From assembly GCA_035934315.1 (NCBI GenBank), contig DASYXZ010000081.1, positions 1-64,000 on the forward strand: a stretch of 64,000 nucleotides of DNA, given 5' to 3'. The notes below the pieces were generated by a model. The model was not told where the DNA came from. It made no database searches and saw only the letters and a program-made list of their open reading frames with translations. Made by a program: the position numbers and the translations under genes. Origin of the DNA: DASYXZ01 sp035934315 (GTDB lineage: Bacteria; Acidobacteriota; Terriglobia; UBA7540). This document shows positions 1 through 6,953 of this stretch, piece after piece (the stretch's first letter is position 1; every line of letters begins with the position of its first letter).

Positions 1-154
1 TGGGCGAAGGAATTTCCGCATCCACTTTGTCCGTGGAGATTTCAAAAAGGGGCTCATCGCGTTCCACGCGCTCGCCCACCTTCTTCAACCACTTCACAAC
101 CGTCCCTTCCGCTACGCTTTCCCCCATCTGGGGCATGATGACGTTGGTAGGCAT
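1..154 (-). CDS. Dihydrolipoamide acyltransferase (E2), N-terminal lipoyl domain, partial
   Basis: The reverse strand from the ATG at 154 reads a lipoyl domain of about 51 residues before running off the left edge. It begins MPTNVIMPQMGESVAEGTVV and contains the lipoyl-lysine neighbourhood STDKVDAEIPSP. Families with this start are the E2 acyltransferases of pyruvate, branched-chain 2-oxoacid or 2-oxoglutarate dehydrogenase complexes; the substrate cannot be told from this domain. A GGGGGA Shine-Dalgarno lies just upstream of the ATG. It follows E1-beta in the same direction, giving the usual E1-alpha, E1-beta, E2 order. The catalytic acyltransferase domain lies outside the window. Confidence 0.9.
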   Translation of the reverse strand, partial: MPTNVIMPQMGESVAEGTVVKWLKKVGERVERDEPLFEISTDKVDAEIPSP

Positions 155-178
155 GGATCAGTCCCCCAGTATTATGAG

Positions 179-320
179 AGTGGCAAGAGGCGAGTGGCAA
201 GGGGCAAGAGGGTGTAAATGGGAATTGGCGGCTGGAAAGCAGCCGCAGCGCCTTGTTCCCCAATGGTCATTATTCATTTCGACCTTTTTGATTGCCACCT
301 GCCACATGCCACTTGCCACT
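179..320. repeat. Intergenic inverted repeat made of GTGGCAAG-like words
   Basis: The left arm (179-210) is a run of imperfect AGTGGCAAG/GGGCAAGAG words. The right arm (291-320) is the complement of the same words (TTGCCAC, TGCCACA). About 80 bases separate them. The element fills almost the whole gap between the E1-beta stop (323) and the E2 start (154). Open reading frames drawn through it are low-complexity and not credible genes. Confidence 0.75.
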
Positions 321-322
321 AA

Positions 323-1297
323 CTAATACTCCGCCAGCTTGCGCGCCGCCTCCGCCACTTTTTTCGCATTGGGTAAAAAATATTCTTCGAGTGGCGGCGA
401 AAAAGGCACCGGCGTATCGGGCGCGGTGATGCGAACGATGGGGCCGTCCAAATCCTCAAAAGCCTTTTCCGCAATCAGCGCCGCCATTTCTCCCGCCATG
501 CCGCCTGTGCGCGTGTCCTCATGGAGCAGGATAACTTTGCTGCATTTGCGAACGCTGGCCAGCACGGTTTCCTCATCGTAGGGCAAGAGCGAACGCAGGT
601 CAACAACCTCGAGTGATATCCGTTCTTTCTCCAGTTCCTGCGCGGCCTCGAGTGCCGTCCAAACCATGGCGCCGTAAGTGATGACGGCAATATCTGCCCC
701 TTCGCGCCGTACCACAGCTTTTCCGATGGGGACTACATAGTCCTCCGCCGGAACTTCTTCCTTGATGCGCCGGTAAAGAAATTTATGCTCGAAGAAAATC
801 ACCGGATTTTCGTCGCGAATGGCCGCTTTGATCAATCCCTTCGCATCATAGGCCGTCGAGGGCGCCACCACTTTTAATCCCGGCGTGTGGACGAACCACA
901 TTTCATTTGATTGCGAATGGAACGGACCTCCATGTGTTCCGGCTCCCGAGGGTCCGCGAATCACCAGGGGCACTTTGGCTCCCCAACGATAGTGAATCTT
1001 CGCCGCCATGTTGACAATCTGGTCAAAGCCGCAGGAAATAAAATCCATGAATTGCATTTCCGCCACCGGGCGCATCCCCATCAGGGCCGCGCCCACAGCC
1101 GCGCCCACAATGGCCGATTCTGAGATGGGCGTGTCAATCACGCGCGCTTCGCCGAATTTTTCCAGCATTCCGGCCGTCACTTTGAACGCCCCGCCATAAA
1201 CGCCGATGTCTTCGCCGAGAAGAAAAACGGTGGGATCGCGCTCCATCTCCTCCCAAATTCCCTGGCGAATGGCGTCGAGATAAGTCAGCATGGGCAT
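323..1297 (-). CDS. 2-oxoacid dehydrogenase E1 component, beta subunit
   Basis: This 324-residue protein has the normal length for the E1-beta (transketolase-like pyrimidine-binding plus C-terminal) subunit of pyruvate/branched-chain 2-oxoacid dehydrogenases. Visible landmarks are MLTYLDAIRQGIWEEM at the N-terminus, LLGEDIGVYGGAFKVT, the IDTPISE segment that contributes the catalytic glutamate, and GAGTHGGPFHSQ. Together with E1-alpha it performs the thiamine-diphosphate-dependent decarboxylation that loads acyl groups on lipoyl-E2. A GAGG Shine-Dalgarno precedes ATG 1297. It sits between E1-alpha (upstream) and E2 (downstream) on the same strand. Pyruvate, acetoin or branched-chain substrate specificity cannot be settled from sequence alone. 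Confidence 0.95.
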   Translation of the reverse strand: MPMLTYLDAIRQGIWEEMERDPTVFLLGEDIGVYGGAFKVTAGMLEKFGEARVIDTPISESAIVGAAVGAALMGMRPVAEMQFMDFISCGFDQIVNMAAKIHYRWGAKVPLVIRGPSGAGTHGGPFHSQSNEMWFVHTPGLKVVAPSTAYDAKGLIKAAIRDENPVIFFEHKFLYRRIKEEVPAEDYVVPIGKAVVRREGADIAVITYGAMVWTALEAAQELEKERISLEVVDLRSLLPYDEETVLASVRKCSKVILLHEDTRTGGMAGEMAALIAEKAFEDLDGPIVRITAPDTPVPFSPPLEEYFLPNAKKVAEAARKLAEY

Positions 1298-1329
1298 GGT
1301 GCTACCTCACTTCGTTCTTCCGGGCTGTC

Positions 1330-1423
1330 ATTTGTCACTGGTCATTCGTCCTTTGGCCGTCGTAGAGACGCCACTGATTCCGTGCAATCATGCAATCGCT
1401 TAATCACTAAACCACTCAATGAC
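1330..1423. repeat. Degenerate word repeats between E1-alpha and E1-beta
   Basis: The gap between the two dehydrogenase genes carries short imperfect repeats: GTCATTTGTCACTGGTCATT near 1330-1350 and CAATCATGCAATCGC, CACTCAATGACTCAATG near 1383-1430. The last repeat runs into the 3' end of the E1-alpha gene. Unlike the other two word-repeat gaps it shows no clear long inverted arms. No gene or promoter is obvious here. Confidence 0.45.
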
Positions 1424-2443
1424 TCAATGCCCCCACCAACATTCAATGCCGCAATAAACTCCTTTAAGTGCGGACGCTCCATCAGGCATCGGACTGGATT
1501 CTGCGAAGGCAACCGCCTCGTCAATTTCTTTCTGAATTTTCTTTTCCATATCCTGGATGCTCTTCCGCGTGAGAATCCGCCGCGACTCCAAAAACTTTTC
1601 GAATAGTATAATGGGATCGCGTTTGGCCCATTTTTGCAGCAGCCCTTTGGGAACATAGTCGGCTGAATCATGCGCGGAGTGCCCCGTCATGCGAAATGTT
1701 TTGCACTCAATAAAGCTTGGACCATGTCCTGCGCGCGCTCGCTCGATGGCCGCGCGTACCGCCGCGTAGACCGCCAGGACGTCATTGCCATCCACCGTCG
1801 TTCCGGGCATGGCGTAAGCGGCGCCGCGCACTGACAAGTTTTCCACGGCGTACTGCTTATTCGTGGGCGTGGAGTAGGCATAGGCGTTGTTGTTGCAAAT
1901 AAAAATCACCGGCAGCGTCATCACTGAAGCCCAATTCATCGCCTCGTGAACGTCGCCGCGACTGGTGGTGCCTTCGCCAAAAGTTACCACCGCCACGTTT
2001 TTCTTACCGCGCCACTTCAGCGCCATCGCCGCGCCGCAGGCCACCGGGCACGTGTCACCAAGATGGGAGATGATGGGAATAACGCCGCGTTTCATGTCGC
2101 CCAAGTGAAGAGTGTTCTCGCGCCCGCGCGTGGGCCCGTCGGCGCGAGCCATCCAATTCAGGAAAATTTCACGCAGGGTGAAACCGCGAATCAGAAACGC
2201 GGAAAAATCGCGGTGGTTGGGGAGCATCACGTCGCCCGCCCGAAGTTGAATCGCGGAGCCTACGCCGATGGCTTCCTGGCCGCGCCCGGTGTAAACCCCG
2301 CCCACGATTTTGCCCTGGCGGTAAAGAACTCGCTCCAACCGATCCTCTGCTGCGCGCGTCAGCTTGAGGAAATAGAGCATGCGCTCGAGCGTGACCTGAT
2401 CTGGGATCTGCGATTTGGTTGCCTTCTTAGCTGTTTTGGCCAT
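1424..2443 (-). CDS. 2-oxoacid dehydrogenase E1 component, alpha subunit (copy 2)
   Basis: This E1-alpha subunit of about 339 residues carries the thiamine-diphosphate/magnesium motif as GEGTTSRGDVHEAMNWAS followed by CNNN. The first motif residue pair is GE rather than the usual GD. Other landmarks are YRQGKIVGGVYTGRGQEA and the TGHSAHDSADY region that corresponds to the phosphorylation/substrate loop of mammalian enzymes. ATG 2443 is chosen; a GTG one codon upstream is the only alternative. It lies directly before E1-beta and is the more likely partner of that subunit. Its start is 62 bases from the divergent vapB start, so the two share a short regulatory region. A second E1-alpha lies at 3180-4148. 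Confidence 0.93.
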   Translation of the reverse strand: MAKTAKKATKSQIPDQVTLERMLYFLKLTRAAEDRLERVLYRQGKIVGGVYTGRGQEAIGVGSAIQLRAGDVMLPNHRDFSAFLIRGFTLREIFLNWMARADGPTRGRENTLHLGDMKRGVIPIISHLGDTCPVACGAAMALKWRGKKNVAVVTFGEGTTSRGDVHEAMNWASVMTLPVIFICNNNAYAYSTPTNKQYAVENLSVRGAAYAMPGTTVDGNDVLAVYAAVRAAIERARAGHGPSFIECKTFRMTGHSAHDSADYVPKGLLQKWAKRDPIILFEKFLESRRILTRKSIQDMEKKIQKEIDEAVAFAESSPMPDGASALKGVYCGIECWWGH

Positions 2444-2492
2444 CACTGTTTTTCATGTGTGAATCTCTCTTGACCTTTAGTCTCACCCGTGG

Positions 2493-2506
2493 TATGTCTA
2501 GACATA
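2493..2506. promoter_or_regulatory. 14-bp perfect palindrome at the vapB start, candidate operator
   Basis: TATGTCTAGACATA is a perfect 14-base palindrome ending on the A of the vapB start codon. Ribbon-helix-helix antitoxins commonly autoregulate through short palindromes near their own start, so this is a natural operator candidate. It also lies 50 bases upstream of the divergent E1-alpha gene, so binding could affect both directions. Function is inferred from position and symmetry only. Confidence 0.5.
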
Positions 2507-2751
2507 TGAGAACTACCATTCGTCTTGATGATAATTTCCTCCGCCAAGTGAAGCGGGAGGCCCAAAGGCGTGGTGAGACAATTACCTCCATGATCGAGCA
2601 AGGGTTACGACTGGTGCTGGCAAGTTCTCAGCCCCGCCCGCCCCGCAAGCGCGTGAAAATTCCAGTTTCCAGGGAGGGCGGTGGCGTCGCCCCCGGCGTG
2701 GACTTGAACGATTCGGCGGCTCTTCTCGACCTCATGGAAGGTCGGCAATGA
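2506..2751 (+). CDS. VapB/CopG-type ribbon-helix-helix antitoxin
   Basis: The product is 81 residues if the ATG at 2506 is used; ATGs at 2494 and 2455 would add residues without conserved content. The N-terminus MRTTIRLDDNFLRQVKREAQ is a classic ribbon-helix-helix DNA-binding strand and helix. The C-terminal part (RVKIPVSREGGG, then DLNDSAALLDLME) is typical of antitoxins that wrap a PIN-domain toxin. Its stop overlaps the toxin start by four bases (ATGA), which implies translational coupling. No strong Shine-Dalgarno is visible. The neutralised partner would be the downstream VapC-like ribonuclease. Confidence 0.85.
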   Translation: MRTTIRLDDNFLRQVKREAQRRGETITSMIEQGLRLVLASSQPRPPRKRVKIPVSREGGGVAPGVDLNDSAALLDLMEGRQ

Positions 2752-3173
2752 TCTTGCCGGATGTCAACGTCCTCGTCTACGCCTTCCGCGATGATGCACA
2801 GAGCCATCGGCAATATCGGGAATGGCTCGATTCCGTAGTGAACGGGGATTCGGCCTATGCGATGTCGCCTCAGGTTTTAAGCTCCGTTGTACGCCTCTGT
2901 ACTCACCGCGCGATCTTTCGCCGGCCCAATCAGGTCGATGATGCACTCGTCTTTTGCCGGGTGCTCATTGAACAACCCCACTGCCAACTCATTCAGCCGG
3001 GCGCGCGCCACTGGTCCATCTTCGCGGATCTATGCCACCACACACAAGCATCTGGAAATCTTGTTCAAGACGCATGGTTCGCTGCACTCGCAATTGAAAA
3101 CGGCTGTGAGTGGATCACAACTGACCGGCATTACAGCAGATTTCCAGGATTGCGCTGGCGCCCTCCTTATTGA
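2748..3173 (+). CDS. VapC-type PIN-domain ribonuclease toxin
   Basis: This 141-residue PIN-domain protein opens MILPDVNVLVYAFRDDAQSH, with the first metal-binding aspartate at residue 5. The C-terminal acidic residues are seen in GNLVQDAWFAALAIENGCEW (about D108) and TTDRHYSRFPGLRW (about D126). The central acidic residue found in many VapC proteins is replaced by serine in SPQVLSSVVR, as in the subfamily that ends FPGLRWR, so this is not by itself evidence of inactivation. It overlaps the antitoxin gene by four bases. Its stop is only six bases from the stop of the convergent E1-alpha gene. Known family members cleave RNA; the target here is unknown. Confidence 0.88.
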   Translation: MILPDVNVLVYAFRDDAQSHRQYREWLDSVVNGDSAYAMSPQVLSSVVRLCTHRAIFRRPNQVDDALVFCRVLIEQPHCQLIQPGARHWSIFADLCHHTQASGNLVQDAWFAALAIENGCEWITTDRHYSRFPGLRWRPPY

Positions 3174-3179
3174 AGCATT

Positions 3180-4148
3180 TCACCGGGCCCACACCGACCG
3201 CGCGGCGTCCTCAGGCGGCGGAAACGGGCTGGCCTCGGCGAAGATCACATCCTCATGAATTTCATTTTCAATGCGCGCTTCGATCGCGGCTTTTTCTTTT
3301 GCCGTCATGAGTTTCTTCTCGTTTAAATATTTTTCAAAACGCAGGATGGGATCTTTCTTGCGCCATTTTTCAATTTCCTCTTTGGGCACGTAGCGGGCGT
3401 CATCGTGTTCCGCGTGGCCTTTCATGCGCATGGTTTTGGCTTCAATTAGAATGGGGCCATCGCCGCGCCGGGCGCGTTCGGCGGCGGCGCGAGTGGCCTC
3501 ATACACTTTCAAGACATCGTTTCCATCCACAATCGTGGCAGGAATTCCGTAGGCCGCGCCGCGCACGGCGATATCCTGAATGGCCATTTGCTTTTTCAGG
3601 GGAGTCGAGTAGGCCCAGCCATTATTTTCAGTCACAATCACCAGCGGAAGTTTGTGCACGGAGGCAAAGTTTAAACCTTCGTGGAAAGGTCCGGTGCTGC
3701 ACGCGCCGTCACCCACATAAGTGAGGGCCACGCGCTTTTCCTTGCGCATCTCGGAAGCCATGGCCACTCCGGCCAGCACCGGAACGATTTCGCCCAACAT
3801 GCTGATGGGCGCCACGAGGCCACGAAGGATGTCACCGAAATGAGTATTGGCGTCCCGCCCTCCCGTGGGGCCGGCGCGCCGCGCCATGTATTGTAAAAAA
3901 ATATCGCGCGGCTTGTAACCACGCACCAGCAGCGCGCCCATGTTTCGAATCATGGGGCCAATCACGTCCTGCGGCGTGAGCGCATAAGCCGTGCCCACGG
4001 AAATGGCTTCCTGCCCGAGGCTGGAATAGACGCCCCCCACCACTTTGCCCTGGCGGTAGAGATGGGTCAGTTGCTCATCCACGTGGCGGTTGAGCCGCAG
4101 GAAATAATAGAGGTCGTGGTGTTGAGCGCGGGTGGGCTTGTCCGGCAT
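3180..4148 (-). CDS. 2-oxoacid dehydrogenase E1 component, alpha subunit (copy 1)
   Basis: This second E1-alpha subunit has 322 residues and canonical motifs: YRQGKVVGGVYSSLGQEA, the thiamine-diphosphate motif GDGACSTGPFHEGLNFAS ending in TENN, and MKGHAEHDDARYVPKEE. It is clearly homologous to the product of 1424-2443 but not a recent duplicate, since many positions differ. No second E1-beta is in the window, so either the two alphas share one beta or the second beta is elsewhere. No clear Shine-Dalgarno is seen at ATG 4148. The gene follows the small coiled-coil gene by 18 bases. Confidence 0.92.
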   Translation of the reverse strand: MPDKPTRAQHHDLYYFLRLNRHVDEQLTHLYRQGKVVGGVYSSLGQEAISVGTAYALTPQDVIGPMIRNMGALLVRGYKPRDIFLQYMARRAGPTGGRDANTHFGDILRGLVAPISMLGEIVPVLAGVAMASEMRKEKRVALTYVGDGACSTGPFHEGLNFASVHKLPLVIVTENNGWAYSTPLKKQMAIQDIAVRGAAYGIPATIVDGNDVLKVYEATRAAAERARRGDGPILIEAKTMRMKGHAEHDDARYVPKEEIEKWRKKDPILRFEKYLNEKKLMTAKEKAAIEARIENEIHEDVIFAEASPFPPPEDAARSVWAR

Positions 4149-4166
4149 GTTTTGTAGCGGCTGCGC

Positions 4167-4454
4167 TTATTGCGGATTCTTGTGACCGTTGCCAAGCGCC
4201 GCGATAAAGGCATCAATGCGGCGGGCAAGCGCGGCCACGGTTTCATCGGTGCGCTTCTGTGCTTCTGCGAGACCTCCCACGGCCGCCACTACGGTGGTGA
4301 TGGCCTTCATCGTCACGTTCTGAGTGTCGGTCAGCTCCGCAATTTGCTTATTGGTCCGCCCTTGCGCTGCCCGAAGCTCCTCGATGTCGTCGGCGAAGTG
4401 CACCTGTTGGTCGAACAGGAGTTTCATCCCACGTTCTAATTCTTCAATCGTCAT
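4167..4454 (-). CDS. Small predicted coiled-coil protein
   Basis: This 95-residue protein has no recognised catalytic domain. The sequence is helix-rich with heptad-like spacing (IEELRAAQGRTNKQIAELTDTQN, then a short hydrophobic ITTVVAAVGGLAEA segment and RTDETVAALARRIDAFIAAL). It resembles short acidobacterial coiled-coil proteins often found beside unrelated genes. A GAGG Shine-Dalgarno precedes the ATG at 4454. It lies between lipB and E1-alpha with short gaps on both sides, so it is probably co-transcribed. Function is unknown. Confidence 0.65.
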   Translation of the reverse strand: MTIEELERGMKLLFDQQVHFADDIEELRAAQGRTNKQIAELTDTQNVTMKAITTVVAAVGGLAEAQKRTDETVAALARRIDAFIAALGNGHKNPQ

Positions 4455-4483
4455 TCGTTACCTCACGCCGGGTATTATACAGT

Positions 4484-5170
4484 CTATGCTCGGTTATTGG
4501 CCACCGGAAGAGCGGTCGAATCCCGAACCATCTCAAACCCGAACGTCCGGCCGAATTGCTGGACTACACTATCAACCATTCCCTCCATCTCAACGCGATA
4601 TCCAAGCAGCTTTTCGAGTGACGTCACACCCTTGTCGCGCAGGCCGCAGGGAACGATCCAGCGAAAATATTCAAGGTCAGCATTTACATTGAAGGCGAAT
4701 CCATGCGACGTCACCCAGCGGGAAACGTGCACGCCCATCGCCACCAGCTTTGCATCGCCCACCCAGACGCCTGCGGCGCCGGCGAGCCGGCTGGCGCGCA
4801 CGCCATATTCCGCCGCCACGCCGATAAAAACATCTTCAAGCGAACGCATATACCATGAAATATCGCGGCGGTGCCTGGTGAGATCGAGGATGGGATAACC
4901 CACAAGCTGGCCCGGCCCATGATAGGTGATGTCTCCGCCACGGTCGGTTTCGAAAACTTGCGCACCGAGCTGCGCCAGGCGTTCCTGCGAAATCAACAAG
5001 TGTTCCCGCTTGGCGTTTCGGCCCAATGTGTAAACGTGAGGGTGCTCGAGCAAAAGCAGCGTATCAGGAATCTCAGAAGCTTTTCGTTGCGCAACGCGCT
5101 GGCGCTGGAGCCGCAGGCCTTCATCGTAATCAAGCAGTCCGAGTTGTTCGACGCGAAAGAATTGAGTCAT
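4484..5170 (-). CDS. lipB: Octanoyl-[acyl-carrier-protein]:protein N-octanoyltransferase
   Basis: LipB transfers octanoate from acyl carrier protein to lipoyl domains, the first step of lipoate attachment to E2 proteins such as the one at the left edge. The start MTQFFRVEQLGLLDYDEGLR at 5170 matches the family N-terminus and gives 228 residues. Landmarks are the RGGDITYHGPGQLVGYPI motif, the lysine in VGDAKLVAMGVHVSRW (about K141) and the catalytic cysteine in IVPCGLRDKGVTSL (about C175). The start codon lies inside a run of intergenic word repeats and has no good Shine-Dalgarno. Location between lpdA and E1 genes fits its role. lipA is not in the window. Confidence 0.95.
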   Translation of the reverse strand: MTQFFRVEQLGLLDYDEGLRLQRQRVAQRKASEIPDTLLLLEHPHVYTLGRNAKREHLLISQERLAQLGAQVFETDRGGDITYHGPGQLVGYPILDLTRHRRDISWYMRSLEDVFIGVAAEYGVRASRLAGAAGVWVGDAKLVAMGVHVSRWVTSHGFAFNVNADLEYFRWIVPCGLRDKGVTSLEKLLGYRVEMEGMVDSVVQQFGRTFGFEMVRDSTALPVANNRA

Positions 5171-5314
5171 TGAGTCATCGGGCCATTGTGCCATTGGGAA
5201 GAGTCGCCCGCAGTCTGCTATCAGCCAGCTTGCATCCATGCTCATTGCCGACAAAAATCACTTTCTGGAAACGTACTTCAAGGAATCAATGATCCGATGG
5301 CCCAATGGCACAAT
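5161..5314. repeat. Intergenic inverted repeat made of GCCATTG/GTCATTG words
   Basis: The left arm (5161-5198) is a run of ATTGAGTC, ATTGAGTCATCGG and GCCATTGTGCCATTGGG words. The right arm (5286-5314) is built from the complementary words. A perfect 14-base inverted match (ATTGTGCCATTGGG at 5185-5198 against 5301-5314) anchors the two arms. The element occupies the entire lpdA-lipB gap and overlaps the first codon of lipB. Confidence 0.75.
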
Positions 5315-5315
5315 T

Positions 5316-6725
5316 TTATATATGAATCGCCCAATCTTCAACGGCATGGGCCGCTTCGTGAATGGCTTCAGACAAAGTTGGGTGCGGATGGATGGTGTGC
5401 GCCAGATCCATCGCGGTGCCTTCCAAATGCATGGCGGCCGCAGCTTCGGCAACCAATTCCGTTACCCGGGGCCCGATCATGTGCACGCCCAGGATTTCGC
5501 CGTAACGCTCATCGCACACAATCTTCACCTGACCCTCGCGCGCGCCGAGGATCACGGCCTTGCTGTTGGCGGCGAAAGGAAACTTTCCCACCTTCACTTT
5601 GTGACCCGCCTCGCGAGCCTGGCGCTCCGTAAGGCCCACGCTCGCGACTTCCGGCTCGCAGTAAGTGCAGTTCGGCACTTGCTTATAGTTGATCGGCTCC
5701 ACCGGCTTGCCCGCCGCGTGAGTGACGGCAACCACGCCCTCCATCTCACCCACGTGGGCCAGCAGCGGGCTGGCCGCCACGATATCACCGATGGCATAAA
5801 CACCGGGCTCACTTGTCAGCATGAATGGATTGGTCTTTACAAAACCCCGCTCCAACTGAACGCGCGTTTTTTCAAGGCCGATGTTTTGCGTGTTGGGCGC
5901 GCGGCCCACGGCCACCAGGCAGGTCTCGGCCTCCAGCGTCTGGGCCTTGTTGTCTGCACCCGTGAATTCAACAGATACGCCCTTGGCCTTCTTCAAAACT
6001 CTTTGGACTCTGGCGCCCAGGTGCATCACAATGCCCTGCTTGCGAAATGATTTTTCAAGCTCGGTGGAAATTTCCTCGTCCTCCAGCGGCACGGCGTGAG
6101 GAAGCATTTCCAGCACCGTCACCTGGGCGCCAAAGCGATGGAAGATGGACGCAAATTCCACGCCCACCGCCCCTGCGCCGATAATCACCATCGACTTGGG
6201 GATTTCTTTCAGGCTCAGAATTTCCTTGTTGGTCAAAATAGTTTTTGAGTCAGGCTCGAGGCCAGGAATCATTTTTGCTTCAGAGCCCGTGGCGAGAATG
6301 ATATTTTTGGCCGCAATCTCACGGGTCTGGCCTTTTGAATCCTTCACGCTCACGCGCCCGGGCCCGGCCACGCTGCCATAGCCCTGAATGATTTCCACCT
6401 TATTCTTCTTCAGGAGGAATTCGACGCCTTTGGCAAGTTTGGTGACAATTTTGTTCTTGCGCTCCTGCACGGCCGTCCAATCGACTGAGAATTCCTTGCA
6501 GATAATTCCGAATTCTTTGGCGTTCTTGAAGTAATCGTAAACGTCGGCGTTCAGCAGCAGCGCCTTGGTGGGGATGCATCCCACGTGCAAACACGTTCCG
6601 CCAAACTTGTTGTCCTTCTCGACGAGTGCGGTCTTCAAACCCAGTTGGCCGGCACGAATACCCGCAACATATCCACCGGGTCCGCTGCCGATAATCACAA
6701 CATCGTATTTAGGCGACTCTGCCAC
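5316..6725 (-). CDS. lpdA: Dihydrolipoyl dehydrogenase (E3)
   Basis: E3 reoxidises dihydrolipoamide on E2 and passes electrons to NAD. The GTG at 6725 is chosen because a strong GGGGAGGT Shine-Dalgarno lies seven bases upstream and the product then begins MAESPKYDVVIIGSGPGGYV. This gives 469 residues, the usual length. Landmarks are the FAD-binding GSGPGGYVAG, the redox-active disulphide GGTCLHVGCIPTK (C45 and C50), the NAD-binding GAGAVGVEFASIF and the C-terminal HPHPTLSEAIHEAA with the catalytic histidine. It is the first gene of the minus-strand dehydrogenase/lipoylation cluster. Confidence 0.97.
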   Translation of the reverse strand: MAESPKYDVVIIGSGPGGYVAGIRAGQLGLKTALVEKDNKFGGTCLHVGCIPTKALLLNADVYDYFKNAKEFGIICKEFSVDWTAVQERKNKIVTKLAKGVEFLLKKNKVEIIQGYGSVAGPGRVSVKDSKGQTREIAAKNIILATGSEAKMIPGLEPDSKTILTNKEILSLKEIPKSMVIIGAGAVGVEFASIFHRFGAQVTVLEMLPHAVPLEDEEISTELEKSFRKQGIVMHLGARVQRVLKKAKGVSVEFTGADNKAQTLEAETCLVAVGRAPNTQNIGLEKTRVQLERGFVKTNPFMLTSEPGVYAIGDIVAASPLLAHVGEMEGVVAVTHAAGKPVEPINYKQVPNCTYCEPEVASVGLTERQAREAGHKVKVGKFPFAANSKAVILGAREGQVKIVCDERYGEILGVHMIGPRVTELVAEAAAAMHLEGTAMDLAHTIHPHPTLSEAIHEAAHAVEDWAIHI

Positions 6726-6953
6726 TTGGCTACCTCCCCTGTGGTTACGCGCACGGCTTCCCCAGCGCTGCATTCTTGAAGCCGCCATCTTATATGATGA
6801 AAAGAAGCGGGACAAGTGACAAGCCAATACTCTCACAGACCGTGGATTGTTTTGCGGCGTGGCTGTTTGAGAATTCGGGTAGCACAAAATCATGGCTCCA
6901 AAGTTTTCACACCCGGCGGCAAGCCGTTTGCCTTAATATGGAGCGGGGAGTCA

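Noticed and set aside
27..326. Reading frames through the E2/E1-beta gap
   Set aside because: They translate repeated words (for example IATCHMPLAT) and overlap the E2 start; low-complexity artefacts.
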